50,945 bases of DNA from Thermoleophilia bacterium UBA2241 (GTDB lineage Bacteria; Actinomycetota; Thermoleophilia; UBA2241), in NCBI GenBank assembly GCA_002347645.1, contig DDYF01000059.1:1-50945 (forward strand). The letters run 5' to 3'. The position numbers and the translations under genes are program-made. Positions within the stretch are counted from its first letter, which is position 1; each line of letters opens with the position of its first letter. Positions 33,758 through 41,985 of the stretch are shown piece after piece. The notes under the pieces are model-generated. The model made no database searches, was not told the DNA's origin, and was given only the letters and a program-made list of their open reading frames with translations.

Positions 33758-35449
33758 GTGAGACACACGCAAGAGAGAGGGTCGGAGAAGGCGGGGGTGG
33801 GGCGCGGGTCGTGGCTTGCGCTCGCCGCCATCGTGACGGCGGCGGCGCTCGCGGCGCTTGCGCTCGCTCCGGCGCGTGCCTTGGGCAACGGCCTTGTCGA
33901 CCACCCGTTGTGCACCGCGGACGGGGCGCAGGCCGAGCCCGTGGCCCACGGCGACCGGGTCGTCTGGGTCGACTACCGATCGGACCCTCTGGGCGACATC
34001 TGGATGTACGACTTCGCCACCGGTGAGGAGTCGCAGATCACGGACGACCCAAGCGAGCAGAACGACCCCGACCTGTGGGGCGACTGGGTGGTCTACTACG
34101 ACTACCGGAACGACAACGGTGACATCTACGCGAAGAACGTCGTCACCGGCGAGGAACGTGCCGTTTGCACAGATCCCGGCATCCAGCAGCGACCCAAGAT
34201 CTGCGACGACATGATCGTCTGGGAGGACTACCGCAGAGGCCAGTGGGACATCGGCCGTGCTCGCATCAGCACAGGCTTCGAGGGTCTCTGGGACTTCAAC
34301 AATGGCGACGACCGGTCGCCGGACGTCTACTTCGATGTCACCGGTCACGGCTACGTCGTTGCCTTCGAGTACCACTACGAGTACCGGGCCGGCCTGCTGG
34401 TTCTTAAGGCGGATAGCGCCGAGACCCGGTTCCCCATGGAGGACGCCTACGGCGCGACGCTGGTCGCCGGGGACGACGAGTTCGTGTGCGGCAGGTTCGA
34501 GGACCGTGGCGCCGGTACGCACCTGTACCTCTACCGCTACTCGTGGGGCAACGACAGCGTGACCGAGATCACGACTGACTACGAACCCTACGCCGAGTTC
34601 CGCTCGCTGTCGGTGAGCGGCACGAAGGTCGCCTACGCCTACGATACCGACTCCGGCTTCAGGGTCAGGGTCCACGACTGGGCGCAGGGGGCCGAGGCAG
34701 CGGTCACGAGCACCGAGTCGGGCCAGTATTCCCCCGCCATCTCCGGCGACATGGTCGTTTGGCGCGACGACCGCAACTACCCGGGTAGCGGCACCAACTA
34801 CTACGACCTCTACACGACGCGAGGCGCGCTCCCGGTCCCGGCGATCGTGACGACCTCTGCCTCGACGACCTTGAAGGCCTACGGCGACGCGTACACGCTC
34901 ACGGGCGGGCTCGAGCACGAGGGCACGGGGCTCGAGGGCAAGACGGTGGTACTGCAGACCGCCACACGTGCGACCGGCCCGTTCGCGGACACCGCGGTCA
35001 CGGCGACCACCGCGGCAGACGGCACGTTCTCGCTGACCCACGCGCCGGCCAGCAAGACGTACTACCGGGCGAGCTTCGCCGGTGACGCAGGGTACGACGC
35101 CGCGACCGGGTCGGTGGTGTACACGCTGCCGCGCGCGTTCGTCGGCAACCCCCGCGCGGCGGCGGTGATGTATGTCGGTAAGGCGAAGACGGTGTACGGG
35201 TACCTCAAGCCCGCGCACAAGGCGGGCACCTACCCCGTGCGCATCTACAAGTGGCGCTCCGTCGGCGGCAAGTGGAAGGCCTACGGCTACGTCAAGGCCA
35301 AGGCATCGGCGTACTCGGGCTACACGAAGTACACCAAGTCGCTCAGCCTGCCCGCCAAGGGCAAGTGGCGCCTGCGCGTCTACCATCCTGCGGACGCCGG
35401 GCACGCCGCCAGCTGGTCCAAGGGCTACGACTACGTGACGGTGAGGTGA
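33758..35449 (+). CDS. Secreted TolB-like beta-propeller protein with shared C-terminal module
   Basis: 563-residue exported protein. The N-terminus is basic then hydrophobic to about residue 42 (signal peptide ending near ALG). Residues about 45-360 contain repeated blades such as VVWVDYRSDPLGDIWMYDF, VVYYDYRNDNGDIYAKN and IVWEDYRRGQWDIG, typical of TolB/WD40-like propellers. An Ig-like segment (TLTGGLEHEGTGLEGKTV) follows, then a Lys/Tyr-rich module with YGYLKPAHKAGTYPVRIYKW, ending exactly in GYDYVTVR. The same module closes the protein at 45184. GTG 33758 is selected because AGAGGAGC lies upstream; the frame is open earlier without signal sequence. Role unknown; surface binding is likely. 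Confidence 0.8.
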   Translation: MRHTQERGSEKAGVGRGSWLALAAIVTAAALAALALAPARALGNGLVDHPLCTADGAQAEPVAHGDRVVWVDYRSDPLGDIWMYDFATGEESQITDDPSEQNDPDLWGDWVVYYDYRNDNGDIYAKNVVTGEERAVCTDPGIQQRPKICDDMIVWEDYRRGQWDIGRARISTGFEGLWDFNNGDDRSPDVYFDVTGHGYVVAFEYHYEYRAGLLVLKADSAETRFPMEDAYGATLVAGDDEFVCGRFEDRGAGTHLYLYRYSWGNDSVTEITTDYEPYAEFRSLSVSGTKVAYAYDTDSGFRVRVHDWAQGAEAAVTSTESGQYSPAISGDMVVWRDDRNYPGSGTNYYDLYTTRGALPVPAIVTTSASTTLKAYGDAYTLTGGLEHEGTGLEGKTVVLQTATRATGPFADTAVTATTAADGTFSLTHAPASKTYYRASFAGDAGYDAATGSVVYTLPRAFVGNPRAAAVMYVGKAKTVYGYLKPAHKAGTYPVRIYKWRSVGGKWKAYGYVKAKASAYSGYTKYTKSLSLPAKGKWRLRVYHPADAGHAASWSKGYDYVTVR

Positions 35450-35489
35450 GCTGACCGGAGCGCGACCGCAGCTCCTGAGGAGACGAGGA

Positions 35490-35529
35490 GGGCCGCCGGC
35501 CCGCCGCCGAGGCGGCGGGCCCGCGGCCC
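35490..35529. terminator. 19-bp hairpin, bidirectional terminator
   Basis: GGGCCGCCGGCCCGCCGCC pairs with GGCGGCGGGCCCGCGGCCC around a two-base loop, with one mismatch. It lies between the convergent propeller-protein gene and hcp. Confidence 0.8.
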
Positions 35530-35545
35530 TTGACGCGAACGGGTC

Positions 35546-37210
35546 TTACTTGCCGGCCACGATGGCGGCGACGTCGTCCTCTACCGTACCGATGGGCTTG
35601 ATGTCGAAGTTGTCCACCAGCACCTTCGCCACGTTGGGGGAGAGGAAGGCGGGGAGTGTCGGGCCGAGCCGGATTCCCTTGACGCCCAGGTGGAGCAGAG
35701 CGAGCAGCACGGCGACCGCCTTCTGCTCGTACCAGGCGATGTCGTAGGAGACCGGGAGGTCGTTGATGTCGTCGAGCCCGAAGGCCTCCTTCAGCTTGAG
35801 GGCGATCACGGCCAGCGAGTACGAGTCGTTGCACTGGCCCGCGTCGAGCACCCTCGGGATGCCGCCGATGTCGCCGAGCGCCAGCTTGTTGTAGCGGTAC
35901 TTGGCGCACCCGGCGGTGAGGATGACGGTGTCGGGCGGGAGCTGCTCGGCCACCTCGGTGAAGTAGTCCCTGGTCTTGTGGCGGCCGTCGCAGCCGGCCA
36001 TCACGACGAAGCGCTTGATGGCGCCGGACTTGACGGCCTCGACGACCTTGTCCGCGAGAGCCAGGACCTGGTCGTGGGCGAACCCGCCGACGAGGCTGCC
36101 CGTCTCGAGCTCGGTCGGCGGCGAGCACGTCTTGGCCTTGGCGATCAGCGCCGAGAAGTCCTTCGCGCCGCCGCTCGCGCGGTCGGGGATGTGCGTCGCG
36201 CCTTGGTATCCCACCACGCCGGTCGTGTACAGACGATCGAGGTACGTGTTGTCCTTCTTCAGCGGGACCAGGCAGTTGGTGGTGAGCAGGATCGGTCCGT
36301 TGAAGGCCTCGAACTCGGCGTTCTGGTGCCACCACGAGCCGCCGTAGTTGCCCACGAAGTGGTCGTACTTCTTGAAGGCCGGGTAGGAGTTGGCGGGCAG
36401 CATCTCGCCGTGCGTATAGACGTCGACGCCGGTGCCCTCGGTCTGCGCCAGCAACTCCTCCATGTCCTTGAGGTCGTGCCCGCTGATGAGGATGCCCGGG
36501 TTGCCGCGTACGCCGAGGTTCACCTCGGTGATCTCCGGGCTGCCGTACGTTGAGGTGTTGGCCTCGTCGAGGAGGGCCATCGTGGACACGGCCGTCTCGC
36601 CAGCCTTCAACACCAGGGCGACCATCTCGTCGACCGAAAGATCCTTGGTCGTGGAGGCGAGCGCCTCGGCGATGAAGTCGTCGATGTCCGCGTTACGAAA
36701 GCCGAGGACGGCGGCGTGGTCGTTGTACGCGGCGATCCCCTTGACGCCGATGGTGAGGAGCTCGCGTAGCGAGCGGACGTCCTCGTTCTCGGTCGCGAGA
36801 ACGCCGACCGCCGTCGCCTTGGCGGCGTACTCGGACGGGTCGGCGGTCGTCCAGGTCGCCGCCTCGGGCAGCGCGCCGTCGAACTCGCGCCCGTTCTTCT
36901 CCTTGAACGCGGCCAGGAAGGCGCTCTGCAGCTCGGCCTTGCGCCGCAGGCCCTCGTCGATCATGGCGGTGAAGCGGGCGTCGTCGAAGTTGCCGTTGGT
37001 GATGGTCGCGAAGAGACCCTGGCTGACGAAGTCGTCGTGCTCGCGCTGCGGGAGACCGAGCTCCTTGAGCTTCTCCTCGTAGACCGCCATGCCCTTGAGC
37101 ACGAAGATCAGGAGGTCCTGGAGGTTGGCGGTCTCTTCGGGCTTGCCGCACACGCCCTTGACCGTGCAGCCGGTGTTCTTCGCCGTCTCCTGACACTGAA
37201 AGCAGTACAT
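35546..37210 (-). CDS. hcp: Hybrid cluster protein (hydroxylamine reductase / NO detoxification)
   Basis: 554-residue Hcp. N-terminal cluster ligands C3, C6, C15, C21 (MYCFQCQETAKNTGC and GVCGK, class I spacing). Hybrid-cluster ligands are found in order: His in ISGHDL, Glu in THGEML, Cys in TTNCLVP, Cys in TAGCAKY, Cys in AGQCND and the terminal Glu/Lys in WYEQKAV. Hcp reduces hydroxylamine in vitro and is linked to NO reduction and protein S-nitrosylation in anaerobes. The ATG at 37210 has a strong AAGGAAAGGGAG ribosome site. Remarkably, the frame continues open upstream through the whole TetR gene, without a stop between them. Confidence 0.95.
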   Translation of the reverse strand: MYCFQCQETAKNTGCTVKGVCGKPEETANLQDLLIFVLKGMAVYEEKLKELGLPQREHDDFVSQGLFATITNGNFDDARFTAMIDEGLRRKAELQSAFLAAFKEKNGREFDGALPEAATWTTADPSEYAAKATAVGVLATENEDVRSLRELLTIGVKGIAAYNDHAAVLGFRNADIDDFIAEALASTTKDLSVDEMVALVLKAGETAVSTMALLDEANTSTYGSPEITEVNLGVRGNPGILISGHDLKDMEELLAQTEGTGVDVYTHGEMLPANSYPAFKKYDHFVGNYGGSWWHQNAEFEAFNGPILLTTNCLVPLKKDNTYLDRLYTTGVVGYQGATHIPDRASGGAKDFSALIAKAKTCSPPTELETGSLVGGFAHDQVLALADKVVEAVKSGAIKRFVVMAGCDGRHKTRDYFTEVAEQLPPDTVILTAGCAKYRYNKLALGDIGGIPRVLDAGQCNDSYSLAVIALKLKEAFGLDDINDLPVSYDIAWYEQKAVAVLLALLHLGVKGIRLGPTLPAFLSPNVAKVLVDNFDIKPIGTVEDDVAAIVAGK

Positions 37211-37873
37211 AGTCTCCCTTTCCTTGGTTCCTTGGCTCGTCGTGCTGTACGGAGTATCCGTCGTGGTCTCGTGGCGCGGGACCGTCAAGCCCCGCGGCGG
37301 TCTGAGGATCACTTCGAGGTCCGCCCAGAGCGCCGCGACCGCGGCGACCAGGTCGGTCGTACGACCGCCGAGGCGCCATCTGGCGACCTCGAGGCGGAGC
37401 GAGGCCATGGTCACGAACGCCAGCCGCTTGGCGGGGACGTCGGGCCGCACGAGGCCGGCGGCGGCCGCGTCGGAGAGCAGCGCCGTGAGCCGGTCCCGGT
37501 TCTCGTCCATGTGCAGGAGGACGCGTTCCTGCAGGGCGCGGTCGGTCCCGCCGATCTCGTCGGCGAAGAGCACGGCCGCGAGGCCGCCGTCCTCCGCGAA
37601 CCGCTGCGCGTACCCGGTCAGCACGAGCCTCAGCCTGTCGAGGGCGTCCGAACCGCTCGGCTCGGCGCTCTCGAAGACGCCGCGACTGACCTCCTGGAGA
37701 TAGTCGAGGATGCCGGCGAGGATGTCGGCCTTACTGGCGAAGTGGCGGTAGAAGGCGGGGACGCTGATGCCGAAGCGCTCGGAGAGGTGGCGGTAGGTCA
37801 GCCCCTCGACGCCGTGCTCGGCGATGAGGGCGAGGGACTCGTGGATGATCTCGTCCTGTCGTGGCGTACGCAC
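37211..37873 (-). CDS. TetR-family regulator, in frame with and upstream of hcp
   Basis: TetR-type repressor of about 195 residues followed by a 25-residue Thr/Ser/Pro-rich stretch that joins hcp with no stop codon. The helix-turn-helix is LTYRHLSERFGISVPAFYRH (about 25-44), preceded by IIHESLALIAEHGVEG. The ligand domain is helical and variable. The GTG start at 37873 has AAGGAGCGCGACG upstream. A 22-bp near-palindrome lies 20 bases upstream and is the likely self-operator. There is no stop before the hcp ATG, so the protein either continues as a TetR-Hcp fusion of 775 residues or the true regulator end is masked. The coordinates here mark the regulator-coding segment only. Confidence 0.8.
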
Positions 37874-37892
37874 CGTCGCGCTCCTTGAATGA

Positions 37893-37914
37893 AGTTAGCT
37901 AACGCTAACTAACT
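37893..37914. promoter_or_regulatory. TetR-type operator upstream of tetR-hcp
   Basis: A 22-bp dyad running from AGTTAG to CTAACT, with 18 of 22 positions matching its own reverse complement. It lies 20 bases before the regulator start and just after a unique AT-rich spot in GC-rich DNA, so repression of tetR-hcp is likely. Confidence 0.75.
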
Positions 37915-38143
37915 ATGCAGTCTAGAGGGCCTCGGCCCGGGCGTCAAGTGGACGCCCGGGCCACGAGTAGGCGCCCGCGTCGGCAGCGAAGGCACGGGAG
38001 GCCCCGAGTCGCCCGCGCTCCCCCCGAGCCCACGAAACGCCGCGGTTCGTGCACGATTGAGTGTCGCCCTATCATAGAGAGCGCGACCGCCCACGAAACC
38101 CGGCGGCGAAGCGACTGTCGTTACACTCTCCAAAGGGGGCTCG

Positions 38144-38788
38144 ATGCAGCGGCGGATAGGCGCGAGACCGGTGGTGGTGCCGATCCTCGTCTTGCTCGGC
38201 GCGTTCGCGCTTCTGGCAGTGCACGGCGGGTGCGGCGGTCCTCTTGCGGACGGCGGCGACGGCGGCGACGGCGGCGGGCCGGCCGGCTCCGCCGGGTCTG
38301 CCCCGCCGTCACCCAAGGCGTACCCGCCGGGAACGGCGATCGCGACCTTCGCCGCCGGGTGTTTCTGGGGCGTCGAGGATCAGTTCGCCGCCATCCCCGG
38401 CGTCCTCGACGCGGAGGTCGGCTACACCGGCGGCACGACGGAGGAGCCGACCTACGAAGAGGTGTGCGGCAACACGACGGGTCATGCCGAGGCGGTGCGC
38501 GTGCGCTACGACCCCGACGTGGTCTCGTACGAGCGACTCGTCGAGGCCTTCTTCGCCCTGCACGACCCGACGACCCGTGACCGCCAGGGTCCGGACGTCG
38601 GCTCGCAGTACCGCTCGGCGGTCTTCTTCCACTCGTCGCGGCAGGAAGCGGTCGCCCGCGCCGTGACGGACCGTCTGGAGCGTTCGGGGATCTTCGGCCA
38701 TCCGATCGTGACCGAGATCGTCCCGGCTGGGCCGTTCTGGCGCGCCGAGGACTACCACCAGGACTACTACGAGCGGCGCGGGGAGTAG
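38144..38788 (+). CDS. msrA: Exported peptide methionine sulfoxide reductase A
   Basis: 214-residue MsrA that repairs the S-form of methionine sulfoxide in proteins. The catalytic Cys is C73 in AAGCFWGVEDQF; GYTGGTTEEPTYEEVCGNTTGHAE and SQYRSAVF are family signatures. The N-terminus is a signal sequence with GGC near residue 31, followed by a Gly/Asp linker, suggesting export and perhaps lipid anchoring (the lipobox is imperfect, HGGC). It is followed after three bases by an exported msrB, so one operon repairs both stereoisomers outside the membrane. The 37915-38143 gap holds no gene. Confidence 0.92.
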   Translation: MQRRIGARPVVVPILVLLGAFALLAVHGGCGGPLADGGDGGDGGGPAGSAGSAPPSPKAYPPGTAIATFAAGCFWGVEDQFAAIPGVLDAEVGYTGGTTEEPTYEEVCGNTTGHAEAVRVRYDPDVVSYERLVEAFFALHDPTTRDRQGPDVGSQYRSAVFFHSSRQEAVARAVTDRLERSGIFGHPIVTEIVPAGPFWRAEDYHQDYYERRGE

Positions 38789-38791
38789 GGC

Positions 38792-39376
38792 ATGCTTCGC
38801 GTGAAGGTGACGACCTGCGTCTCCCTCGTGCTCGGCATCGTCCTGCTTGCGACTCTCGTGGCGGCGTGTGGCGGCGACGAGCCGGCGACGTCGGCGGGCG
38901 GCCCGTCGGCCGGCGCGACGTCCGCGGGCTACGACGACGCGGAGCTCCGCGAGCGCCTCACGTCGCTGCAGTACGACGTCACGCAGCGGGGCGGCACCGA
39001 GCCGCCGTTCGACAACGAGTACTGGGACGAGCACCGTGACGGTGTCTACGTCGACATCGTCTCGGGCGCGCCGCTGTTCTCGTCGCTCGACAAGTTCGAC
39101 TCGGGCACGGGCTGGCCGAGCTTCACGCAGCCGATCGCTCCCGACGCCGTGACCACGCACGTCGATTCGAGCCTCGGGATGTCGAGGGCCGAAGTGCGCA
39201 GCGCGGGCGCCGACTCGCACCTCGGCCACGTCTTTCCCGACGGTCCGCCGACGACGGGTCTGCGCTACTGCATCAACTCGGCCGCCCTGCGCTTCGTCCC
39301 AAAGGAGGATCTCGAGCGCGAGGGCTACGGCCGGTATCTCTCGCTGTTCGCCGACGCCTCCGACGCCCCGCAGTGA
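38792..39376 (+). CDS. msrB: Exported lipoprotein methionine sulfoxide reductase B
   Basis: 194-residue MsrB repairing the R-form of methionine sulfoxide. A signal sequence ends in the lipobox VAAC, predicting a lipoprotein. The catalytic domain runs from LQYDVTQRGGTEPPFDNEYW to the active-site Cys in RYCINSAALRF (C160), with GTGWPSF and DSHLGHVFPDG present. The usual CxxC zinc pairs are absent, as in non-zinc MsrB forms. Directly downstream of msrA. It ends shortly before the inositol-phosphatase gene, which has its own promoter. Confidence 0.92.
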   Translation: MLRVKVTTCVSLVLGIVLLATLVAACGGDEPATSAGGPSAGATSAGYDDAELRERLTSLQYDVTQRGGTEPPFDNEYWDEHRDGVYVDIVSGAPLFSSLDKFDSGTGWPSFTQPIAPDAVTTHVDSSLGMSRAEVRSAGADSHLGHVFPDGPPTTGLRYCINSAALRFVPKEDLEREGYGRYLSLFADASDAPQ

Positions 39377-39495
39377 CCGGAGCGACCGCGCGCCTGGGTG
39401 ATCGGGGCGACCGCGCCAAGCCTTCTCAGGCACGGCACGCGGGTCTGCGGCCGGCCGGTCGTCGACCTCCGAGAGTGCGACACCGTGCTCGCCGG

Positions 39496-39501
39496 TAGAC
39501 T
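39496..39501 (+). promoter_or_regulatory. -10 box of a predicted leaderless transcript
   Basis: TAGACT ends six bases before GTG 39508. In actinobacteria transcription usually starts about seven bases after this box, which is the start codon itself; no ribosome site is present. The -35 is poorly defined. Confidence 0.5.
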
Positions 39502-39507
39502 ACGCGG

Positions 39508-40332
39508 GTGATGACTCCGCAGACCCACGGTTCGCGTCACCTCGAGGCGTTCCTCTCCCTGGCACGCGACCTCGCGTTGCGCGCCGGCAGGGAGCACCTG
39601 GCCGGGCGGTCCGAACGGCTCGAGGTCGAGAGTAAGTCGTCGCCGACGGATCTGGTGAGTCAGGTCGACCGGCGGGCCGAAGAGGTCATCGTCGCCGGGC
39701 TCGCACGCGCCAGGCCGCACGACGCGATCCTGGCCGAAGAAGGCACGCTCGCCTCCGGCTCGACCGGGGTGCGCTGGCTCGTCGATCCGCTCGACGGGAC
39801 GACCAACTACGTCTACGACTACCCGGCCTCGTGCGTCTCGATCGCGGTCGAGGTGGACGGCGACCTGCGGGTCGGTGTGGTCCACGAACCCTACGCGGAT
39901 CGCACCTACGAGGCGGTCGCCGGACAGGGGGCGGTCTGCGACGGCCGGTCGCTGGCCGTGCGACGAGGGGTCGAGCTGTCGGAGGCGCTCGTCGCCACCG
40001 GGTTCTCGTACGACGCGGTGCAGCGCGGGTTGCAGGGGGCGGCGCTGGAGCGCATCCTGCCGCGCATCCGCGACATCCGTCGCGCCGGGTCCGCCGCCCT
40101 CGACCTCTGCCAGGTGGCGGCCGGGCGCGTCGACGCCTACTACGAGCTCCACCTCAAGCCGTGGGATTACGCGGCCGGCACCGTCATCGCACGGGAGGCC
40201 GGTGCCGAGGTGCGGGTCACGGCGGCGGCGCACGGGCCCGGGCCCACCGTGGTGGCCGCCTCGCCCGGGCTCATGCCGCCGCTCTTCGCTCTCCTCGCCG
40301 GGGCCGGCGTGCTGGTCCGGAACGACGCATGA
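39508..40332 (+). CDS. Inositol monophosphatase-family phosphatase
   Basis: 274-residue Mg-dependent phosphatase of the IMPase/SuhB family. Metal and phosphate motifs are ILAEEGT (first Glu), WLVDPLDGTTNYVYDYP (the DPLDGTTN core) and KPWDYAAGTVIAREAGAEV (the WDxAAG motif), all at normal spacing. Substrates in relatives include inositol-1-phosphate, histidinol phosphate and PAP; none is indicated by neighbours. GTG 39508 (or ATG 39511) is used because the upstream -10 box places transcription start right there. A strong hairpin follows the stop. Confidence 0.9.
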   Translation: MMTPQTHGSRHLEAFLSLARDLALRAGREHLAGRSERLEVESKSSPTDLVSQVDRRAEEVIVAGLARARPHDAILAEEGTLASGSTGVRWLVDPLDGTTNYVYDYPASCVSIAVEVDGDLRVGVVHEPYADRTYEAVAGQGAVCDGRSLAVRRGVELSEALVATGFSYDAVQRGLQGAALERILPRIRDIRRAGSAALDLCQVAAGRVDAYYELHLKPWDYAAGTVIAREAGAEVRVTAAAHGPGPTVVAASPGLMPPLFALLAGAGVLVRNDA

Positions 40333-40366
40333 GTGCCGCGCACCCACGCCGTCGGGTGCGCGGCAC
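40333..40366 (+). terminator. 13-bp perfect hairpin after the phosphatase gene
   Basis: GTGCCGCGCACCC and GGGTGCGCGGCAC pair perfectly across an 8-base loop, starting one base after the stop codon. Confidence 0.75.
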
Positions 40367-40426
40367 GCCGACCCTCGCGGGTTTCGCCACCGCCTCACCC
40401 TGAGGTAGCGTTTGGGCAGTCACGAT

Positions 40427-40679
40427 GAGGAGGTGATCATGGGGCTCTCCATGCTCGAACCCAGTCGCTGAGCCGGCGTGGCCGTCGCCTGCGGGCGCGT
40501 CTGCCGGCCGGAGCCCCGTGAGGGTTCCACGTCATCCACCTCCTCGAGGTCAGAGCGACACCGCTGACCGGCTCGGTCGTCCGGGCCGCCCGGTCCGGTC
40601 CACAGGGAGGTCGCCCCGCACGGGCGGCGACCCTGCCCTCATTCCTCGCTGCGAGGTGCATCCTGCATCCCCATGCACC
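40427..40679 (+). promoter_or_regulatory. Structured leader of the double-cubane gene cluster
   Basis: The 323-base region before the cluster holds a 10-codon frame with a near-perfect ribosome site (GAGGAGGTG at 40427-40435), a downstream CACCTCCTC (40537-40545) exactly complementary to that site, and a GGTGCAT/ATGCACC hairpin (40655-40661 with 40673-40679) just before the ribosome site of the first structural gene. This arrangement suggests leader-based control of the operon, which is inference. Confidence 0.4.
40439..40471 (+). CDS. Possible leader peptide (10 residues)
   Basis: ATG at 40439 follows GAGGAGGTGATC and encodes MGLSMLEPSR before TGA. The ribosome site is the best in the window, unusual for a chance frame. 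No residue run typical of amino-acid attenuators is present. It could be a decoy, a leader or chance. Confidence 0.3.
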   Translation: MGLSMLEPSR

Positions 40680-40689
40680 AGGGAGGATC

Positions 40690-41973
40690 ATGAGCGACAC
40701 CGCAGTAGACCATCACCCCATGTGGGAAAAGCTCGGCATCGACCTGCCGGCTCACGACATGCTGCTGGGGGCCATCCCGCAGCTGTATCAGGACGCTTAC
40801 CTGACGCAGGAGGGCCGCCCGCAGGGCATGGCCTACTTCGACTTCGTCGTCAGCGAGATCCACGGCCTGCGCATCAAGGAGCTCGTCGATCACAAGGCCG
40901 CCGGCGGCATCGTGGTCGGCACCTTCTGCCTCTACGTGCCCGAGGAGCTCATCCGCGCCGTCGGCGGGCTCAACGTCGGCCTCTGCGCGGGGGCGGAGTG
41001 GGCCTACGACGAGGCCGAGTGCTACGTGCCGCGCAACACCTGCGCGCTGATCAAGGCGGCCATGGGCTTCAAGCTCGGCAAGGTCTGCCCGTACGCGGAA
41101 TCGGCCGACCTGGTCATCGGCGAGACCACCTGCGACGGCAAGAAGAAGACGTGGGAGCTCCTCGGCGAGATGGTCCCCGTCTACGTGACGGAACTGCCGC
41201 AGATGAAGCGTCCGGCGGACCGCACCCTCTGGCGGGGCGAGATCGAGCGCCTGGTCGAGAAGCTCGAGGAGGTCAGCGGACGCAAGCTCGAGGCGGCGGC
41301 GCTGAAGACCGCGACGCGCGAGGTCAACGACAAGCGTCGTGCGCTGCAGCGCCTCAACGCCTGCAGGGCGGCGCACCCGGCGCCGATCTCTGGCAGGGAC
41401 GCGCTCCTCGCCGTCCAGGTCGCCTTCTACGACGACGTGCCGCGCTTCACCCAGATGGTGAACAAGATCGCCGACGAGCTTGAGCAGCGCGTGGCTGACG
41501 GCGTGGGCGTGGTGCCGCCGGAGGCCCCGCGCGTCCTGATCACGGGCACGCCGATGTCGATTCCCAACTGGAAGATCCACACCATCGTGGAGAAGGCCGG
41601 CGCGGTCGTCGTCGGTGAGGAGCAGTGCACCGGTTCGCGCTACTACGAGAAGCTCGTCGACGAGAGCCCGGAGACGCTCGACGGCATGCTCGACGCCATC
41701 GCCGACAAGTACCTCGACATCAACTGCGCCTGCTTCACGCCCAACACCGCGCGCACATACGACGTCCTCCGGCTGGCCCGCGACCTGCACGCGGACGGCG
41801 TCATCCACCAGTCGCTGCAGTTCTGCGCGACCTATCAGACCGAGGCGACGTCCGTGGATCGAGCGGTCAAGCAGGCCGGCTATCCCGTGTTGCGCCTCGA
41901 CACGGACTACTCGGACGAGGACGTCGGGCAGCTGAGCACCAGGGTCGAAGCCTTCGTGGAGATGCTGCGATGA
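40690..41973 (+). CDS. Double-cubane-cluster-type 2-hydroxyacyl-CoA dehydratase family protein
   Basis: 427-residue iron-sulfur protein of the BcrB/C-HgdB superfamily, single-subunit type as in the double-cubane cluster protein (DCCP). Conserved cysteines lie in VGTFCLYVPEEL, VGLCAGAEW, ECYVPRNTCALIK, KVCPYAESADLVIGETTCDG, EEQCTGSRYYE and LDINCACFTPN. The family uses an ATP-driven activase to inject low-potential electrons; DCCP itself can reduce small molecules such as acetylene, and its natural substrate is unknown. The activase gene follows after 12 bases. The ATG follows GGGAGGATC. There is no second dehydratase subunit, favouring the DCCP type over a substrate-specific dehydratase. Confidence 0.85.
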   Translation: MSDTAVDHHPMWEKLGIDLPAHDMLLGAIPQLYQDAYLTQEGRPQGMAYFDFVVSEIHGLRIKELVDHKAAGGIVVGTFCLYVPEELIRAVGGLNVGLCAGAEWAYDEAECYVPRNTCALIKAAMGFKLGKVCPYAESADLVIGETTCDGKKKTWELLGEMVPVYVTELPQMKRPADRTLWRGEIERLVEKLEEVSGRKLEAAALKTATREVNDKRRALQRLNACRAAHPAPISGRDALLAVQVAFYDDVPRFTQMVNKIADELEQRVADGVGVVPPEAPRVLITGTPMSIPNWKIHTIVEKAGAVVVGEEQCTGSRYYEKLVDESPETLDGMLDAIADKYLDINCACFTPNTARTYDVLRLARDLHADGVIHQSLQFCATYQTEATSVDRAVKQAGYPVLRLDTDYSDEDVGQLSTRVEAFVEMLR

Positions 41974-41985
41974 GGCGGGGTGGGC

